64,000 bases of DNA, from NCBI RefSeq assembly GCF_011189575.1, contig NZ_PUJW01000001.1:186001-250000 (forward strand). The letters are read 5' to 3'. The first letter of the stretch is position 1; each line of letters opens with the position of its first letter. The position numbers and the translations under genes were made by a program. This DNA is from Photorhabdus cinerea (GTDB taxonomy: Bacteria > Pseudomonadota > Gammaproteobacteria > Enterobacterales > Enterobacteriaceae). Positions 25,638 through 34,636 of the stretch are shown here, piece after piece. Under the pieces are notes generated by a model. The model was given only the letters and a program-made list of their open reading frames with translations, had not been told where the DNA came from and did no database searches.

Positions 25638-26488
25638 TATACTGCCCTCACAATGTAGTTAAATGCGATGTTACGTGGGCGGGTTTCGTTGCCCCCGGTA
25701 TATTCATTGGAAATAGGTATATCGGTCAGATAACCTCCTGCATCTGCGCCAACGGCGTAACCGCCTCCTGACGGGTCGACTCTATCTGAAGCCCATGATT
25801 TTAAAATATAATGATTGTGCGACTTAAATAAATCGCGTTGTAATGAAAGCAGTGCACGCCCAGCGTCGACTCCTCGCCCATCATCCCATCCTCGAATAAA
25901 TTCCCCACGCAAATCTGGTAATCGCAATGCGGGGTATACCCGTGCCAGTTCGGGATATTGAGCAGCGGTAAATGTAGCACCGTTACATTTCATCCACCCA
26001 GCCGGCGGCGTTGCCAGCGGCCATGGAATCGGTACACCAACGGGTAACGCCGAGCCTGCCGCTAAACCGAGGTTTTTCACAAACTCGTTTTTGTTTGGAA
26101 TGTCCGCGCCGTTCTTGGATTTTTCCAGCCGGGTATTGGCATTGTCATAGGCTGCTTTAACTGCCCTTGATGTAGCGGCATCGGTTTCACTGTTGCTGTT
26201 AGTCGCGTTACTCAGTGACACAATCCCCGAACGGCCTACAGTCGCGGCCGGCACAGAAATTTTAATCAACTGACTGATCGCGTCGGCCAGTTGATTTTGT
26301 TTTCTGGGGTCTGGGGCAAAACCCGCGCTAGTCAGAATGTTTTTGCATTCCTGTTGGAGATCTCTGACGGCAAATTGGATATTATTTAGCCACAATGCAG
26401 GGACTATCGTACCGAATGCGCCCGTGGTGGGGTCGCCATCATGAAACACATTGTCAGGCGTACTGACAGGGGGCATTAATTCTTGCAT
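25637..26488 (-). CDS. S: Tail fibre protein with collar domain (Mu S-like), expressed orientation
   Basis: A 283-residue fibre. The fixed part is residues 1 to about 141, including PPVSTPDNVFHDGDPTTGAFGT and a helical stretch. The gix core falls in codons N139-L142. The variable part carries the phage collar pattern (VGVPIPWPLATPPAGWMKCNG, LRGEFIRGWDDGRGVD, SHNH) and ends in NYIVRAV. Such collars often bind metal through His residues. It determines host range and is expected to vary with inversion state. Confidence 0.9.
   Translation of the reverse strand: MQELMPPVSTPDNVFHDGDPTTGAFGTIVPALWLNNIQFAVRDLQQECKNILTSAGFAPDPRKQNQLADAISQLIKISVPAATVGRSGIVSLSNATNSNSETDAATSRAVKAAYDNANTRLEKSKNGADIPNKNEFVKNLGLAAGSALPVGVPIPWPLATPPAGWMKCNGATFTAAQYPELARVYPALRLPDLRGEFIRGWDDGRGVDAGRALLSLQRDLFKSHNHYILKSWASDRVDPSGGGYAVGADAGGYLTDIPISNEYTGGNETRPRNIAFNYIVRAV
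26057..26082 (-). other. gix-like recombination site inside the fibre gene
   Basis: 26-bp site with core AAACCGAGGTTT (26,064-26,075). Read on the minus strand it encodes KNLGL of the fibre. Inverted relative to the site at 24,271-24,296. Confidence 0.9.
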
Positions 26489-26492
26489 ATTC

Positions 26493-27053
26493 CTATTCCT
26501 GATACGTGAAATGACAGAATGTATGAGCAGGTTTCAGTTCGTTAAAAACAGACTCAATAACGGGATCGCCAAACGATAACAACCGCTCGCCTGCCGCCGA
26601 ACTGCCCGCCCTGAATTGGTATATTTGCGTGCGTGCACCATGAATATTTACTATCCAGATCCACAATGAATCAGGGTGCATCAGCCTGTCACCCGCCCGG
26701 TTTATACCGGCCTGAAAGGGCTGGGGTTCGCTAATGGTGATCGTGTAGCCCAAACGGGCAGCCAACGAGGTAAAATACGGAATCGACAGCCCGCCTGTTT
26801 CGGCCAGTTTCAGTAAGACCATTTCCAGCCGTTGCTGATAGTTATGTTTTGCATTTGGGGTGATGCCAAGAACACGTTCCCAATCAGGCAGCAGTGACTG
26901 GGCGAAAAATGGCGTAATTGCACCACTGACACGCGCGGCACTGTGTTCTGCCTGCGTCAACTGTCGCGCTTCCGCTTCCAGTTCTGCATCCAGACACGGA
27001 GCATCCAGTGCGTAACTGACGGGGGGTAATAACTGTTTCAGTAATGATTTCAT
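26493..27053 (-). CDS. YmfQ-family tail/baseplate protein (Mu gp48-like)
   Basis: A 186-residue protein of the DUF2313/YmfQ family, found between baseplate J and the fibre in Mu-type phages. Recognisable segments are LLPPVSY at the N-terminus, LPDWERVLGI and the C-terminal LKPAHTFCHFTYQE. The ATG at 27,053 overlaps the stop of the J gene (ATGA); a longer frame upstream has no ribosome site. It likely joins the baseplate to the fibres. Confidence 0.87.
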   Translation of the reverse strand: MKSLLKQLLPPVSYALDAPCLDAELEAEARQLTQAEHSAARVSGAITPFFAQSLLPDWERVLGITPNAKHNYQQRLEMVLLKLAETGGLSIPYFTSLAARLGYTITISEPQPFQAGINRAGDRLMHPDSLWIWIVNIHGARTQIYQFRAGSSAAGERLLSFGDPVIESVFNELKPAHTFCHFTYQE

Positions 27054-28114
27054 GCAGCAAAAAGCCTGACGGTGATGTGACCAACCCGCAACCATTCGAG
27101 GTGATCCTTGTCCACCAATGCGACAACATTTTCTACTGGCGCAACTATATGGCGGTCACGAATGCCGGGGATCAGGGAAATACGCATTTCAATTTGGCTG
27201 CGGATCAACGGTTCACCGGGTGCTAACCGTCCTATGGCGTCGGTGATAACGTTTTGGATTTCCTGCTGAACCGCTGCCAATGTGATGCCATCCAAAACAA
27301 CCTCAATAGCAAAATCCACGCGGCGTAATGTGGGTGCCAATACCAGTGAGTTTTTGGCCGTGACAGGACGAACACCGTCAATGTGTTCCTGCACCGCTTT
27401 GATAGTGTCTGCTGACGGTAATCCATCGGCTGACGTGACCACGATATCGACCGTACCAAGACCACGGCGTAACGGGTAAACAAATGCAGCGGTGACGCCC
27501 GGTACTTCCAGTGCCCAGCGGCGGTAATCGTATTTGTTGCCCCCCGCGGGCGGGCGGCGAATGATATCGAGGAGTCGTGTCAGCAAACTGGCATCGGTTT
27601 CGGCATCGGTGCCGCCTGTTAATGTCTGGACAACCACACGGCTATTCATCCCCATTGGGGCACTGACCAGTTCAGCATCGGCGGGTGATGGCAGATTGCC
27701 TGCGACACCGGACTGGTTGGCGATAACCGCGACTTTCGCTTGTCCATGCTCATCAATAGTCACCGCAACCGTGGTTTTAACGGATACGGTTTCACCCCGC
27801 ATTTCCGCCCCGGCGGGCAGGGTTGCGCCCGGTGAACCCGTCAGGCTCGCGATACCTTTAGCCGTTGTTGCGGGTTTGCGTGTCAGGTTACGGGTACGGG
27901 CGTGCAGTTCCAGATAGTCGCTATCGGCCGTATCCGGGAATATTTGACGGACAATCCAGCCTTGATGCTGATAAATCCCCTCGGCCACGCTCGCCACCGA
28001 TGAGGCGCGGGCAAAATAATCACTGTCAGCGCCGGTATCGGCATCTGGCAATTGATTCTTGATGTCTCGCAACAGGTCATCGCGGATTTGCTGAAATTCC
28101 GGGGTGATCCACAT
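27050..28114 (-). CDS. Baseplate J-like protein (Mu gp47)
   Basis: Structural baseplate wedge protein, 354 residues. Family marks: N-terminal ITPEFQQIRDDLLRDIKNQLPDAD, the YLELHARTRNLTRKPATTAKG segment, GGTDAETDASLLTRLLDIIRRPPAGGNKYDYRRWA and the C-terminal PGIRDRHIVAPVENVVALVDK. Adjoins the W-like gene with no gap. Confidence 0.93.
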   Translation of the reverse strand: MWITPEFQQIRDDLLRDIKNQLPDADTGADSDYFARASSVASVAEGIYQHQGWIVRQIFPDTADSDYLELHARTRNLTRKPATTAKGIASLTGSPGATLPAGAEMRGETVSVKTTVAVTIDEHGQAKVAVIANQSGVAGNLPSPADAELVSAPMGMNSRVVVQTLTGGTDAETDASLLTRLLDIIRRPPAGGNKYDYRRWALEVPGVTAAFVYPLRRGLGTVDIVVTSADGLPSADTIKAVQEHIDGVRPVTAKNSLVLAPTLRRVDFAIEVVLDGITLAAVQQEIQNVITDAIGRLAPGEPLIRSQIEMRISLIPGIRDRHIVAPVENVVALVDKDHLEWLRVGHITVRLFAA

Positions 28115-28464
28115 CAGGCGATTCTCACGGTGTGTTTAAAAATATGGGTCTGCTCTGCGGCATCAGTGACCTCAATCCAGAGCAGCGCCCGCTTGTGCTG
28201 GTCACGATGTACCGTCACGCTGATTGATGCGGCACGGCCATCATCCAATATCGGCTGTAACGCCTGTTCAGCATACTGACGCGCCAGCACATAAATGCGT
28301 GACACGTCTTTCTCACGGGTCAGTTCGTGCAAACGGGAACCCAGCGCAGGATCAGCCCAGTAACTACCCAATGGCGTCATGAGCCGCAGGTAAACCGCAT
28401 TTTCCAGGCTGTTTGTTCGGGTGCCGGTATAGTCACCCGTTTGGGGATTTAATAATCTGTCCAT
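28114..28464 (-). CDS. Baseplate protein, GP46/W family (Mu gp46)
   Basis: A 116-residue baseplate protein of the phage GP46 family. It begins MDRLLNPQTGDYTG and carries VYLRLMTPLGSYWADPALGSRLHEL, the typical gp25/W-like core. A copy of the 17-bp late-promoter motif stands 37 bp upstream of its start. Confidence 0.9.
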   Translation of the reverse strand: MDRLLNPQTGDYTGTRTNSLENAVYLRLMTPLGSYWADPALGSRLHELTREKDVSRIYVLARQYAEQALQPILDDGRAASISVTVHRDQHKRALLWIEVTDAAEQTHIFKHTVRIA

Positions 28465-28500
28465 GCTGCACAGTGTGGCAGCATGGGCAAATATCAGCAG

Positions 28501-28517
28501 TTGAGGGGGTTCAGCAG
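28501..28517 (-). promoter_or_regulatory. Repeated late-promoter motif, baseplate copy
   Basis: On the minus strand CTGCTGAACCCCCTCAA, identical to the copies at 40,501 and 48,332. It lies between the V gene (stop 28,522) and the W-like gene (start 28,464). GATATT follows a few nt downstream and could serve as a -10 box. Confidence 0.6.
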
Positions 28518-28521
28518 ATGA

Positions 28522-29175
28522 TTATGGGATGGAAGAGCCGGTATTGCTGCCGTTGTGACCGTTCGGATGTTTGTGGCCTTTCAAGGCAATGTTGCCTGCC
28601 TGAACGTCTCCGGTGGTCTGATAGCTGCCCGCGGTCTGGCTAATATTACCCTCAAACGTCGCCCCTTTACCACCCTGAATCGCCATCCCGCCGTGACCCG
28701 TGATTTGTGCCATTGCGGTGAGTTGTTCGCTGGTCGTGACCAGGGGCGTGTTAAAGTCGGCTTTGGTCGCCGCATTGACCTCAAATACTTTGCAGTTAAC
28801 CCGATAGGTATCGCAGTCCACTTCGATAAGACGGCCACGCTTCAGTACGATTTTTGCGCCCTCATCAGTATAGACAGCCACTTCCCCCGTTTTCAGCCCC
28901 GTCAGGCGGTACGCGCCGTGCTCGGTGGCGATGACGATGCCGTGTGAGGTTCGGCCGTTCAGGGGCAAGACAATGCCCATCGTGCCCGGTGGCGGGTTAG
29001 AGGTGTAGCCATACTGCTGGAAAAATTCCTGTCCCTGAAGCTGCTCGCCCGCCAGCCCCTCGGCCTGAATCGTCTGCACTTTACCCCGGCTGTCGGTCGT
29101 GCCTAACACCGCCCTGAAGGCCATTCTAATGCTGTTTAATGCTTGGTTAATACGCTGGTTGACTTGCGGCCACAT
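28522..29175 (-). CDS. Baseplate spike/assembly protein V (Mu gp45)
   Basis: Membrane-piercing spike protein of contractile tails, 217 residues. The OB-fold N-terminus (SRGKVQTIQAEGLAGEQLQGQEFFQQYGYTSNPPPG), the helical-prism repeats with VVTTSEQL and GHGGMAIQGG, and the C-terminal HKHPNGHNGSNTG metal-binding apex are visible. It starts at the stop of the gp44-like gene. Confidence 0.93.
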   Translation of the reverse strand: MWPQVNQRINQALNSIRMAFRAVLGTTDSRGKVQTIQAEGLAGEQLQGQEFFQQYGYTSNPPPGTMGIVLPLNGRTSHGIVIATEHGAYRLTGLKTGEVAVYTDEGAKIVLKRGRLIEVDCDTYRVNCKVFEVNAATKADFNTPLVTTSEQLTAMAQITGHGGMAIQGGKGATFEGNISQTAGSYQTTGDVQAGNIALKGHKHPNGHNGSNTGSSIP

Positions 29176-30392
29176 TATTTATTCTCCCACACGGGCACCG
29201 CCCGGAGTTGATCTTTGCCTTTTTTCTTGCTGCCTTTCTTCTTTTTCTTGTCTGGATAGGCGTCAGGGATCCACACACCATCCTCTTTAAATCGCAGTGA
29301 GGTCATTATCCCTCCCGGACGGCCGCCGATGAACTCACGACCCATCAGGAAGTAGATGCCGTCAATACCATGCAGTTCGCTCTGGATACGCACCCGTTGC
29401 CCCGGTTGCCACAGTTCGCCGTTGGGGGTACGGTGGCCGTGAACTTCCGCCCGAATATCCAGCCCGGTTAAACGGGCGTCAGCCAGCGCTTTACGGGCGC
29501 GGTACTGCAATTGTTGCTGGTTGTCCACATCCCCGTTCGTCAGGATTTGCGGGCGATAATAGGGAACAGTCGGGTCAGTGACTTTAATCCGGTAATTATG
29601 GTGTCCGGTTTTCGCCTGGTTGCCTGAATCATCATCAGTGTCAGTGACGGTAAACTTTTGAGGGGCAGTGACATCCACCGGCTTCAGTTTCTGGTTATCG
29701 GTGGTCGAGGCATGGCTTTGTGCCAGCAGGGTTAATTCAGAGAAACAGCCCTGTATATTGCGCATGTCTGACAACGAAATGAGGTTATTGCCCTGACCAT
29801 CACGGCGCATGATGAGATCTGCCACGGGCGGGCTGCTGTAGTCTGGGCCACCAATAACCAACGTGCCATCGGGATCTAACCACGGCCAAACGCCTCGCGC
29901 CGCCGCGGCCCGTGCCAGGGCATCCCATGCCCGTTCACCGGGTTCGATATGAACCCGATCGTTGCGTGTCATGCCACTCGCCTGAATACGGATGCGGGTG
30001 ATACCAAGCGGGCGAACGATACTGGCAATGACTTCATCCAGGTTTAACTGGCGGGCACTAAAAATAGGGGCGGCACAGTCCACCAAAATCGCCGCATCAT
30101 CACGGCCACTCAAACTCAGGGTGACGCCACGGCGGGAAACGTCCCGCGTGACGCTGTCAACCCGGCCGGACAAAATCACCGTATCACGGATTTTCACTTT
30201 TACGGGTGCGCCGCGTACCGCATCCACCGGGAATACCCCATCTGGCAGGCCGAGCGACAATTGCCAGGCATCGGCGGATTTCAGAAAATCGCTATCAATG
30301 CGGTAGTGCTGCCAGCCACCGTGCACCTTGCCATTTAACAACAGGACAGGCTTATCCTCGAATGGCACGGCTGTCTTATCGGGTATAGGCAT
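29175..30392 (-). CDS. P: Baseplate hub protein (Mu P / gp44)
   Basis: A 405-residue hub protein of the T4 gp27-like family. Segments such as LLLNGKVHGGWQHYRIDSDFLKSADAWQLSLG, VKIRDTVILSGRVDSVTRDVSRRG, GERAWDALARAAAARGVWPWLDPDG and NGELWQPGQRVRI are typical. A Lys-rich patch (DKKKKKGSKKKGKDQ) near the C-terminus is unusual in the family. The ATG at 30,392 was chosen; it overlaps the end of the N gene by 17 bp. Confidence 0.92.
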   Translation of the reverse strand: MPIPDKTAVPFEDKPVLLLNGKVHGGWQHYRIDSDFLKSADAWQLSLGLPDGVFPVDAVRGAPVKVKIRDTVILSGRVDSVTRDVSRRGVTLSLSGRDDAAILVDCAAPIFSARQLNLDEVIASIVRPLGITRIRIQASGMTRNDRVHIEPGERAWDALARAAAARGVWPWLDPDGTLVIGGPDYSSPPVADLIMRRDGQGNNLISLSDMRNIQGCFSELTLLAQSHASTTDNQKLKPVDVTAPQKFTVTDTDDDSGNQAKTGHHNYRIKVTDPTVPYYRPQILTNGDVDNQQQLQYRARKALADARLTGLDIRAEVHGHRTPNGELWQPGQRVRIQSELHGIDGIYFLMGREFIGGRPGGIMTSLRFKEDGVWIPDAYPDKKKKKGSKKKGKDQLRAVPVWENK

Positions 30393-31836
30393 TGAGTATA
30401 TCTCCGGTTTTAATCGCGTTCGGATCACGTAACCACGGATTCAGGCGAGCCAGTTCGGCGGCACGGCGATAGTCGCCATACCACTCATGCGCCAGCAAAT
30501 ACAAATTGGTGGTTGATGAGGTGACCGTGCGACGGGTTAACGGCGGGCGGCGGTTCATGACGATGATCGCCAGCGTCTGCAATTCCAGGGCGATGAGTTT
30601 CAACTGGGACACCACGCCACGCCACAACAACCCCACCGGCTCGCTGTCTTCACTCATGCGCTGGGTGCTGGGCTGGTATTGTGTCCGAACCTCGACCATC
30701 GCGGTCAGAATAGCAGTCCTGACTGTATTGATGATGCTGGTGATATCATCCGGCGATAATTGGTCAGGCTGTACCTCATCAGATAAAATCGCGGTTGCCA
30801 GACTCGCCAGTTCACCCGCTGCCATGACCTGATAGAGCACACCCAGATCGCGGACATCCGCCAGACTGGCATCCACCGGCATGGGAACGGGGGCGGCCAT
30901 ATCACGCTGAACCAGCGCCGCAGGCAATGCAGTTAACTGGTGTATGACCGCGACACTGTCCCCCCACGCCGATAACAAGGTTGTCGCACTGATCCCCTGA
31001 CTGAGGACGGCGGCCGTGGTTGTCCTACCCGGCAAATACCCCTCATTTTGGCGGCGCGAGGCGGATTGACGGGCAGAATAGGCCGGGCTGTCCGATGAAT
31101 CCCTGCTACCCGATGAACGCCCACTGCGACCCAAATTGATCACGCCGGGGAATTTGAGATTCAGCAAATCCCCGATGCCGCCCGTGCGCACATCCAGAAT
31201 GGATTGCAGGTCGTGAACAAATGCGCGGGGATAATTCAGGTAATCAATCCCCTGACTGACCACGCTGGATATCTCGCCACGCATCAGGGTCAGGGTGTTT
31301 AACATGCCGGACAACGCCGCCTTGCCTTTGGCGAGGTAGCGCATATTTTTATGGACGGGCGCCATCACCTGCTCAAACAAATCTGACGCGCGTTCAGTCA
31401 GTTCGGTGATGTTATCAAACAGGCTGTCACCCAACTGTTCAGGGTGTGCCGAGCCGTGTAGCTGAGTGCCGGTTGTGGACTCCAGAAAAACCAGCTCCAC
31501 GTTGCAGGCATCGACCCCTTCGGCTTCATGCTGGATTTGGTACTCGATACATTGTGCTTTGGGAATAGAACCATAAATCGGGTGTATCAGTTCGCCCGTG
31601 CCGGGCGTGTCCAGCACCTTAATCAGGGCATCCAACTGACGTTTATAACGGTCACCCCACAGGAACGCAGACAGACGGAAATTTCGCGCCTTGCGGCCTA
31701 AATCCATGACGGTTGCCCCATCCATAAAGGGGTATTCATGGTCTTCATGATCACGGGCGATACTGTCCTGGGTATTGAGGACATCAAATTTCACCCCACG
31801 AAAGGCCGCGTCTTGCAGATCATCACGCCAGCTCAT
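30376..31836 (-). CDS. N: DNA circularisation / tail protein N (Mu gpN)
   Basis: A 486-residue Mu N-type protein found in virions and associated with tail assembly and infecting-DNA circularisation. N-terminal WRDDLQDAAFRGVKFDVLNTQDSIARDHEDHEYPFMDG is a strong family mark. The C-terminus (STTNLYLLAHEWYGDYRRAAELARLNPWLRDPNAIKTGD) has a LysM-like spacing, as seen in phage tail proteins next to the hub. It overlaps the tape measure gene by 4 bp. Confidence 0.92.
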   Translation of the reverse strand: MSWRDDLQDAAFRGVKFDVLNTQDSIARDHEDHEYPFMDGATVMDLGRKARNFRLSAFLWGDRYKRQLDALIKVLDTPGTGELIHPIYGSIPKAQCIEYQIQHEAEGVDACNVELVFLESTTGTQLHGSAHPEQLGDSLFDNITELTERASDLFEQVMAPVHKNMRYLAKGKAALSGMLNTLTLMRGEISSVVSQGIDYLNYPRAFVHDLQSILDVRTGGIGDLLNLKFPGVINLGRSGRSSGSRDSSDSPAYSARQSASRRQNEGYLPGRTTTAAVLSQGISATTLLSAWGDSVAVIHQLTALPAALVQRDMAAPVPMPVDASLADVRDLGVLYQVMAAGELASLATAILSDEVQPDQLSPDDITSIINTVRTAILTAMVEVRTQYQPSTQRMSEDSEPVGLLWRGVVSQLKLIALELQTLAIIVMNRRPPLTRRTVTSSTTNLYLLAHEWYGDYRRAAELARLNPWLRDPNAIKTGDILNAYTR

Positions 31837-34103
31837 GGATATAGCCCTCCGGTTCCGCGTCCCGCCTCAGCGGCATTGTATTGATTTGTCGCCTCGGCCA
31901 GTACACGTCCATCGACCGTTAACTGAGAATTAATGGTAATCGGTGGCAGTGGAGGCGGTGCCGTGTTGGTCTGTGATTTTGGGAAGGTATTGACTGTTGT
32001 AGGTACAATGCCAGCTTTTTCCACGTCCTGCATCGTGACAGGCGCTTTTTTAATGGCCAGTTCCTCATCAGCGCCAAACAGGGATTTAATGTCGTTCCAG
32101 GCATCCTTTGCCCCCGCGGTGCCATAGAGGGCCGTTTCGAGTTCGGTGAGTTCACGTCCCAGACGCTGGCGCACTTCGGCCAGCTTTTCATCCTTGCTCT
32201 GGATCTGGAATAGGGGAAAATCCTGGGTGCCCTGATAGGCCGCCAGCCCGGCGCCAATACCCGGAATGGCGCGACCCGCTGGCGTGGATAACAGCCGTGA
32301 CAGACTCCCTGTCAGGCCGCTGGTCGAGGTACGCAGCCAACGGCCAACCCGTCCAAATCGGCCAGTGTTGCCACCAGAGCCGCCGCCTGCCGCCGCCGTA
32401 CTGCCGGGCGGTATACCGCTCCGGCCGGTAATAAATTTCAGGCCGGCAAAGGCGACCGCCGCGACCGCCATCGCCTCAATGGCCGTGGTAGCCCCGACAA
32501 CGGCGGTAGTGAGAGTGGGGAATTCTTTGCTTAAATCGGTCAGCAATTTTGAGACATCGCCCGTGAAGTCTGACAACGGTTTGACAGCATCCATCTCAGC
32601 AAAGTCTTTGGCATTTTTCGCCTGCTGGAGTTTAAACTCATTCTCATCCGCAATAACGACCAGAGACCTCGCCCCTTCACCCTGGCCTTTGGGCATCGTT
32701 AATTGTTTGCGCACATCCGCCTGAACATCGCTAATGAATTGACGATAGTTACGTATCGCCAACAAGGCCATCATCGCCTGTTGGTCGGCCAGTAATCTGC
32801 CGATAGACGAGCTTTCGTATATCTTTTGTTGCGATTGTAATAACCGCTGATATTCCGGTGACTTCTGGTCCGTACTCGCCAGGGCCTTTTCTATATTGCG
32901 TAATTCGGGGTTTTGCGTGGCGATCCTGTCCGTCAATAAAACTAAGGTTTCCAGCGGATCGATGCCTTTTCCCCGGGCATCGGCCAGGGTTTTCGCAATA
33001 TCGATACCATAACCATCAAACTTAATCCTGGCCGCCCGCCGGGATAAATCGGTGCTGTTCAGTTTAGCGATTAAATTCGCGAGGTTATTGCCGGCTTCAT
33101 CGGATGAGGCGGCATTTTTTTTCGCCGATTGCGTATAGGAAAGAATTTTAACCAGTTCCTCCAGGCCAGCGTAGCCGTTTTCCTTGGCTTTTGACAAAAT
33201 TTCCGGTAACCATCGGGCCATATCGGCAAATTCGAACGATCCTTCCTGTCCTGCCCGGATGGCGGCATCCAAGGCTTTCATCATATCGTCGGCGGAGGTG
33301 ATGCCATAGCCCTTAAGCGATTCGATAACTTTGGCTAACTGCGCGCCGCTGACCTGGGTGATCGTCGCATATTGTTGTAATATGGGCATTAACGTTTTGG
33401 TTTCATCAAAACTGAACGCACCATTGGCTAACATTTCACTCAGTAAATCCGTGGCCTGCTCCTTGGTGCCGCCACCCGCTTCAACCGACGTGCGAATAAT
33501 GTTATGCAGCTCGGCCTTGCCCGCTTTTCGGCCGGCGACATCCCGCTCATTAAACGCGGTGTTACTCAGGTACGCCAGCCGTTGTTCATATCCCATTTGC
33601 TCCTTGACCGGTTTCGCCACGACCATCCCGCCCGCTGCTAGTCCGCCGCCCACGGTCATCATCTTATTGCCAAATTTATTGCCAAATGCCCCTAACTTTG
33701 CCAGCCGGCTGACCCCCTGCATTTCATTGCGCAGCGCCGCCACCCGCTGGCGCATCGCATCATAGGCCCGGCTTTGTTCGGCGACGGACAAGGTTCCGCT
33801 GCGAGCCAGCCGGTTATAGCTGGCAATGGTGCGGGTGATTTCCCGCTGGATGGCCCGCTCGGCACGCACCCCCAGCGTTTCGCGGGCACGGTCATCCCGT
33901 GCCTGCCGGCGGGCGGCGGCGGTCATCTCCTGTGAGGCTTTGCGACGACGTTGCTGCTGGCGGCCTTCACGCTCAGCCGCACGGTCGGCGGCCTTTCCGG
34001 CATCTTCCGCCCCTTTGGTGACATCCCGCAACAGTTTGATGACATCCCGCGACGCTTCATCCCGGAACGACACCGCCAAAGATATTTTTAGATCACGTGA
34101 CAT
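31833..34103 (-). CDS. Tail tape measure protein
   Basis: A 756-residue tape measure that sets tail length. An N-terminal coiled-coil region rich in Arg/Ala (about 20-170) precedes the TP901-type core (MGYEQRLAYLSNTAFNERD, SLKGYGITSADDMMKALDAAI, GSFEFADMARWLPEI), a hydrophobic segment at about 540-570 (VVGATTAIEAMAVAAVAFAG) and a Gly/Pro-rich C-terminus. It follows the two tail-assembly reading frames, as in Mu and lambda-like tails. Confidence 0.94.
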   Translation of the reverse strand: MSRDLKISLAVSFRDEASRDVIKLLRDVTKGAEDAGKAADRAAEREGRQQQRRRKASQEMTAAARRQARDDRARETLGVRAERAIQREITRTIASYNRLARSGTLSVAEQSRAYDAMRQRVAALRNEMQGVSRLAKLGAFGNKFGNKMMTVGGGLAAGGMVVAKPVKEQMGYEQRLAYLSNTAFNERDVAGRKAGKAELHNIIRTSVEAGGGTKEQATDLLSEMLANGAFSFDETKTLMPILQQYATITQVSGAQLAKVIESLKGYGITSADDMMKALDAAIRAGQEGSFEFADMARWLPEILSKAKENGYAGLEELVKILSYTQSAKKNAASSDEAGNNLANLIAKLNSTDLSRRAARIKFDGYGIDIAKTLADARGKGIDPLETLVLLTDRIATQNPELRNIEKALASTDQKSPEYQRLLQSQQKIYESSSIGRLLADQQAMMALLAIRNYRQFISDVQADVRKQLTMPKGQGEGARSLVVIADENEFKLQQAKNAKDFAEMDAVKPLSDFTGDVSKLLTDLSKEFPTLTTAVVGATTAIEAMAVAAVAFAGLKFITGRSGIPPGSTAAAGGGSGGNTGRFGRVGRWLRTSTSGLTGSLSRLLSTPAGRAIPGIGAGLAAYQGTQDFPLFQIQSKDEKLAEVRQRLGRELTELETALYGTAGAKDAWNDIKSLFGADEELAIKKAPVTMQDVEKAGIVPTTVNTFPKSQTNTAPPPLPPITINSQLTVDGRVLAEATNQYNAAEAGRGTGGLYP

Positions 34104-34106
34104 GCC

Positions 34107-34298
34107 TTAACCTCGCTGGATGGGCTGTTTTTTCTGAGTCTGGCGCAGGGATTTGCTCCGCTTATGGCGCGGGGATTTGGCTGGTGCACCCTGTAGCCGC
34201 GCCAGGGCGGCAATCCAGCCATCCAGTTCAGGGCGGCTCATTGCCATAATCCGTTCATGACTGAGGCCGTATTGCCCCAGGGCGATACTGACAAACAT
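34107..34298 (-). CDS. Tail assembly chaperone second frame
   Basis: A 63-codon frame whose ATG overlaps the stop of the preceding gene (TAATG). It lies in the -1 frame of that gene and is open back past the A8 slip site, so it is probably expressed mainly as the extension of a frameshift fusion. The protein is basic at its C-terminus (SPRHKRSKSLRQTQKKQ) and contains GLSHERIMAMSRPELDGWIAAL, which resembles the GpE-type short tail proteins coded before tape measures. Confidence 0.75.
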   Translation of the reverse strand: MFVSIALGQYGLSHERIMAMSRPELDGWIAALARLQGAPAKSPRHKRSKSLRQTQKKQPIQRG

Positions 34299-34636
34299 TA
34301 TTCCGCTGCGTCGTTCGGTGGCCGCAGCCGCTTTTTTTTAACATCGGCAATGGCTTGCTCCAGCCGGTCAAAATCATCACTGGTCAGTTGATCCAGCAGT
34401 AATTCTGTGGTGATGTCCGCGGCCGGGATGTTGCCCAGGTTCACCAGGCATTTTGTCACCACCGCCATACGGTAATGCAGGTCAGACGCGTGCCCGTCCA
34501 CAGAGCCGCACACGGATTCCGTTTCATCCAGCGCCTCATAGCTCTGGCGCATGGTCGGCAACTTGACCTCAAATTCGTAGTGCAGTTGCCCGCCATGTTC
34601 AACGCCATACAGCAATTTTCCGGTGTGTGTCATCAT
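34298..34636 (-). CDS. Tail assembly chaperone, first frame (Mu gp41-like)
   Basis: A 112-residue phage tail assembly protein (YxxVEHGGQLHYEFEVKLPTMRQSYEALDE near the N-terminus). Made in excess and not kept in the virion in related phages; it coats the tape measure. Codons for VKKKR near the 3' end contain eight A in a row, the site for -1 slippage into the next frame. Confidence 0.87.
   Translation of the reverse strand: MMTHTGKLLYGVEHGGQLHYEFEVKLPTMRQSYEALDETESVCGSVDGHASDLHYRMAVVTKCLVNLGNIPAADITTELLLDQLTSDDFDRLEQAIADVKKKRLRPPNDAAE
34332..34339 (-). other. Programmed -1 frameshift site (A8)
   Basis: On the minus strand GTT AAA AAA AAG in the zero frame. Slipping back one base gives KKK-A-A-A-A-T-E-R-R and runs without a stop through the next ATG into the second chaperone frame, yielding one fused protein. 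The position just before the tape measure gene matches the conserved frameshift of long-tailed phages. Confidence 0.8.

Larger units (their letters stand above)
24271..26082. other. Invertible tail-fibre (G-like) segment
   Basis: About 1.8 kb bounded by inverted gix-like sites with the invertase next to it. It holds the C-terminal half of the expressed fibre gene and its assembly gene on the minus strand and a silent alternative fibre end on the plus strand. Recombination between the central dinucleotides (24,283-24,284 and 26,069-26,070) would join the fixed fibre N-terminus to the silent end in the same reading frame. Confidence 0.88.

Noticed and set aside
32266..32724. Plus-strand frame opposite the tape measure gene
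   Set aside because: Pro/Ala/Thr-rich shadow of a GC-rich coding region with no own features.
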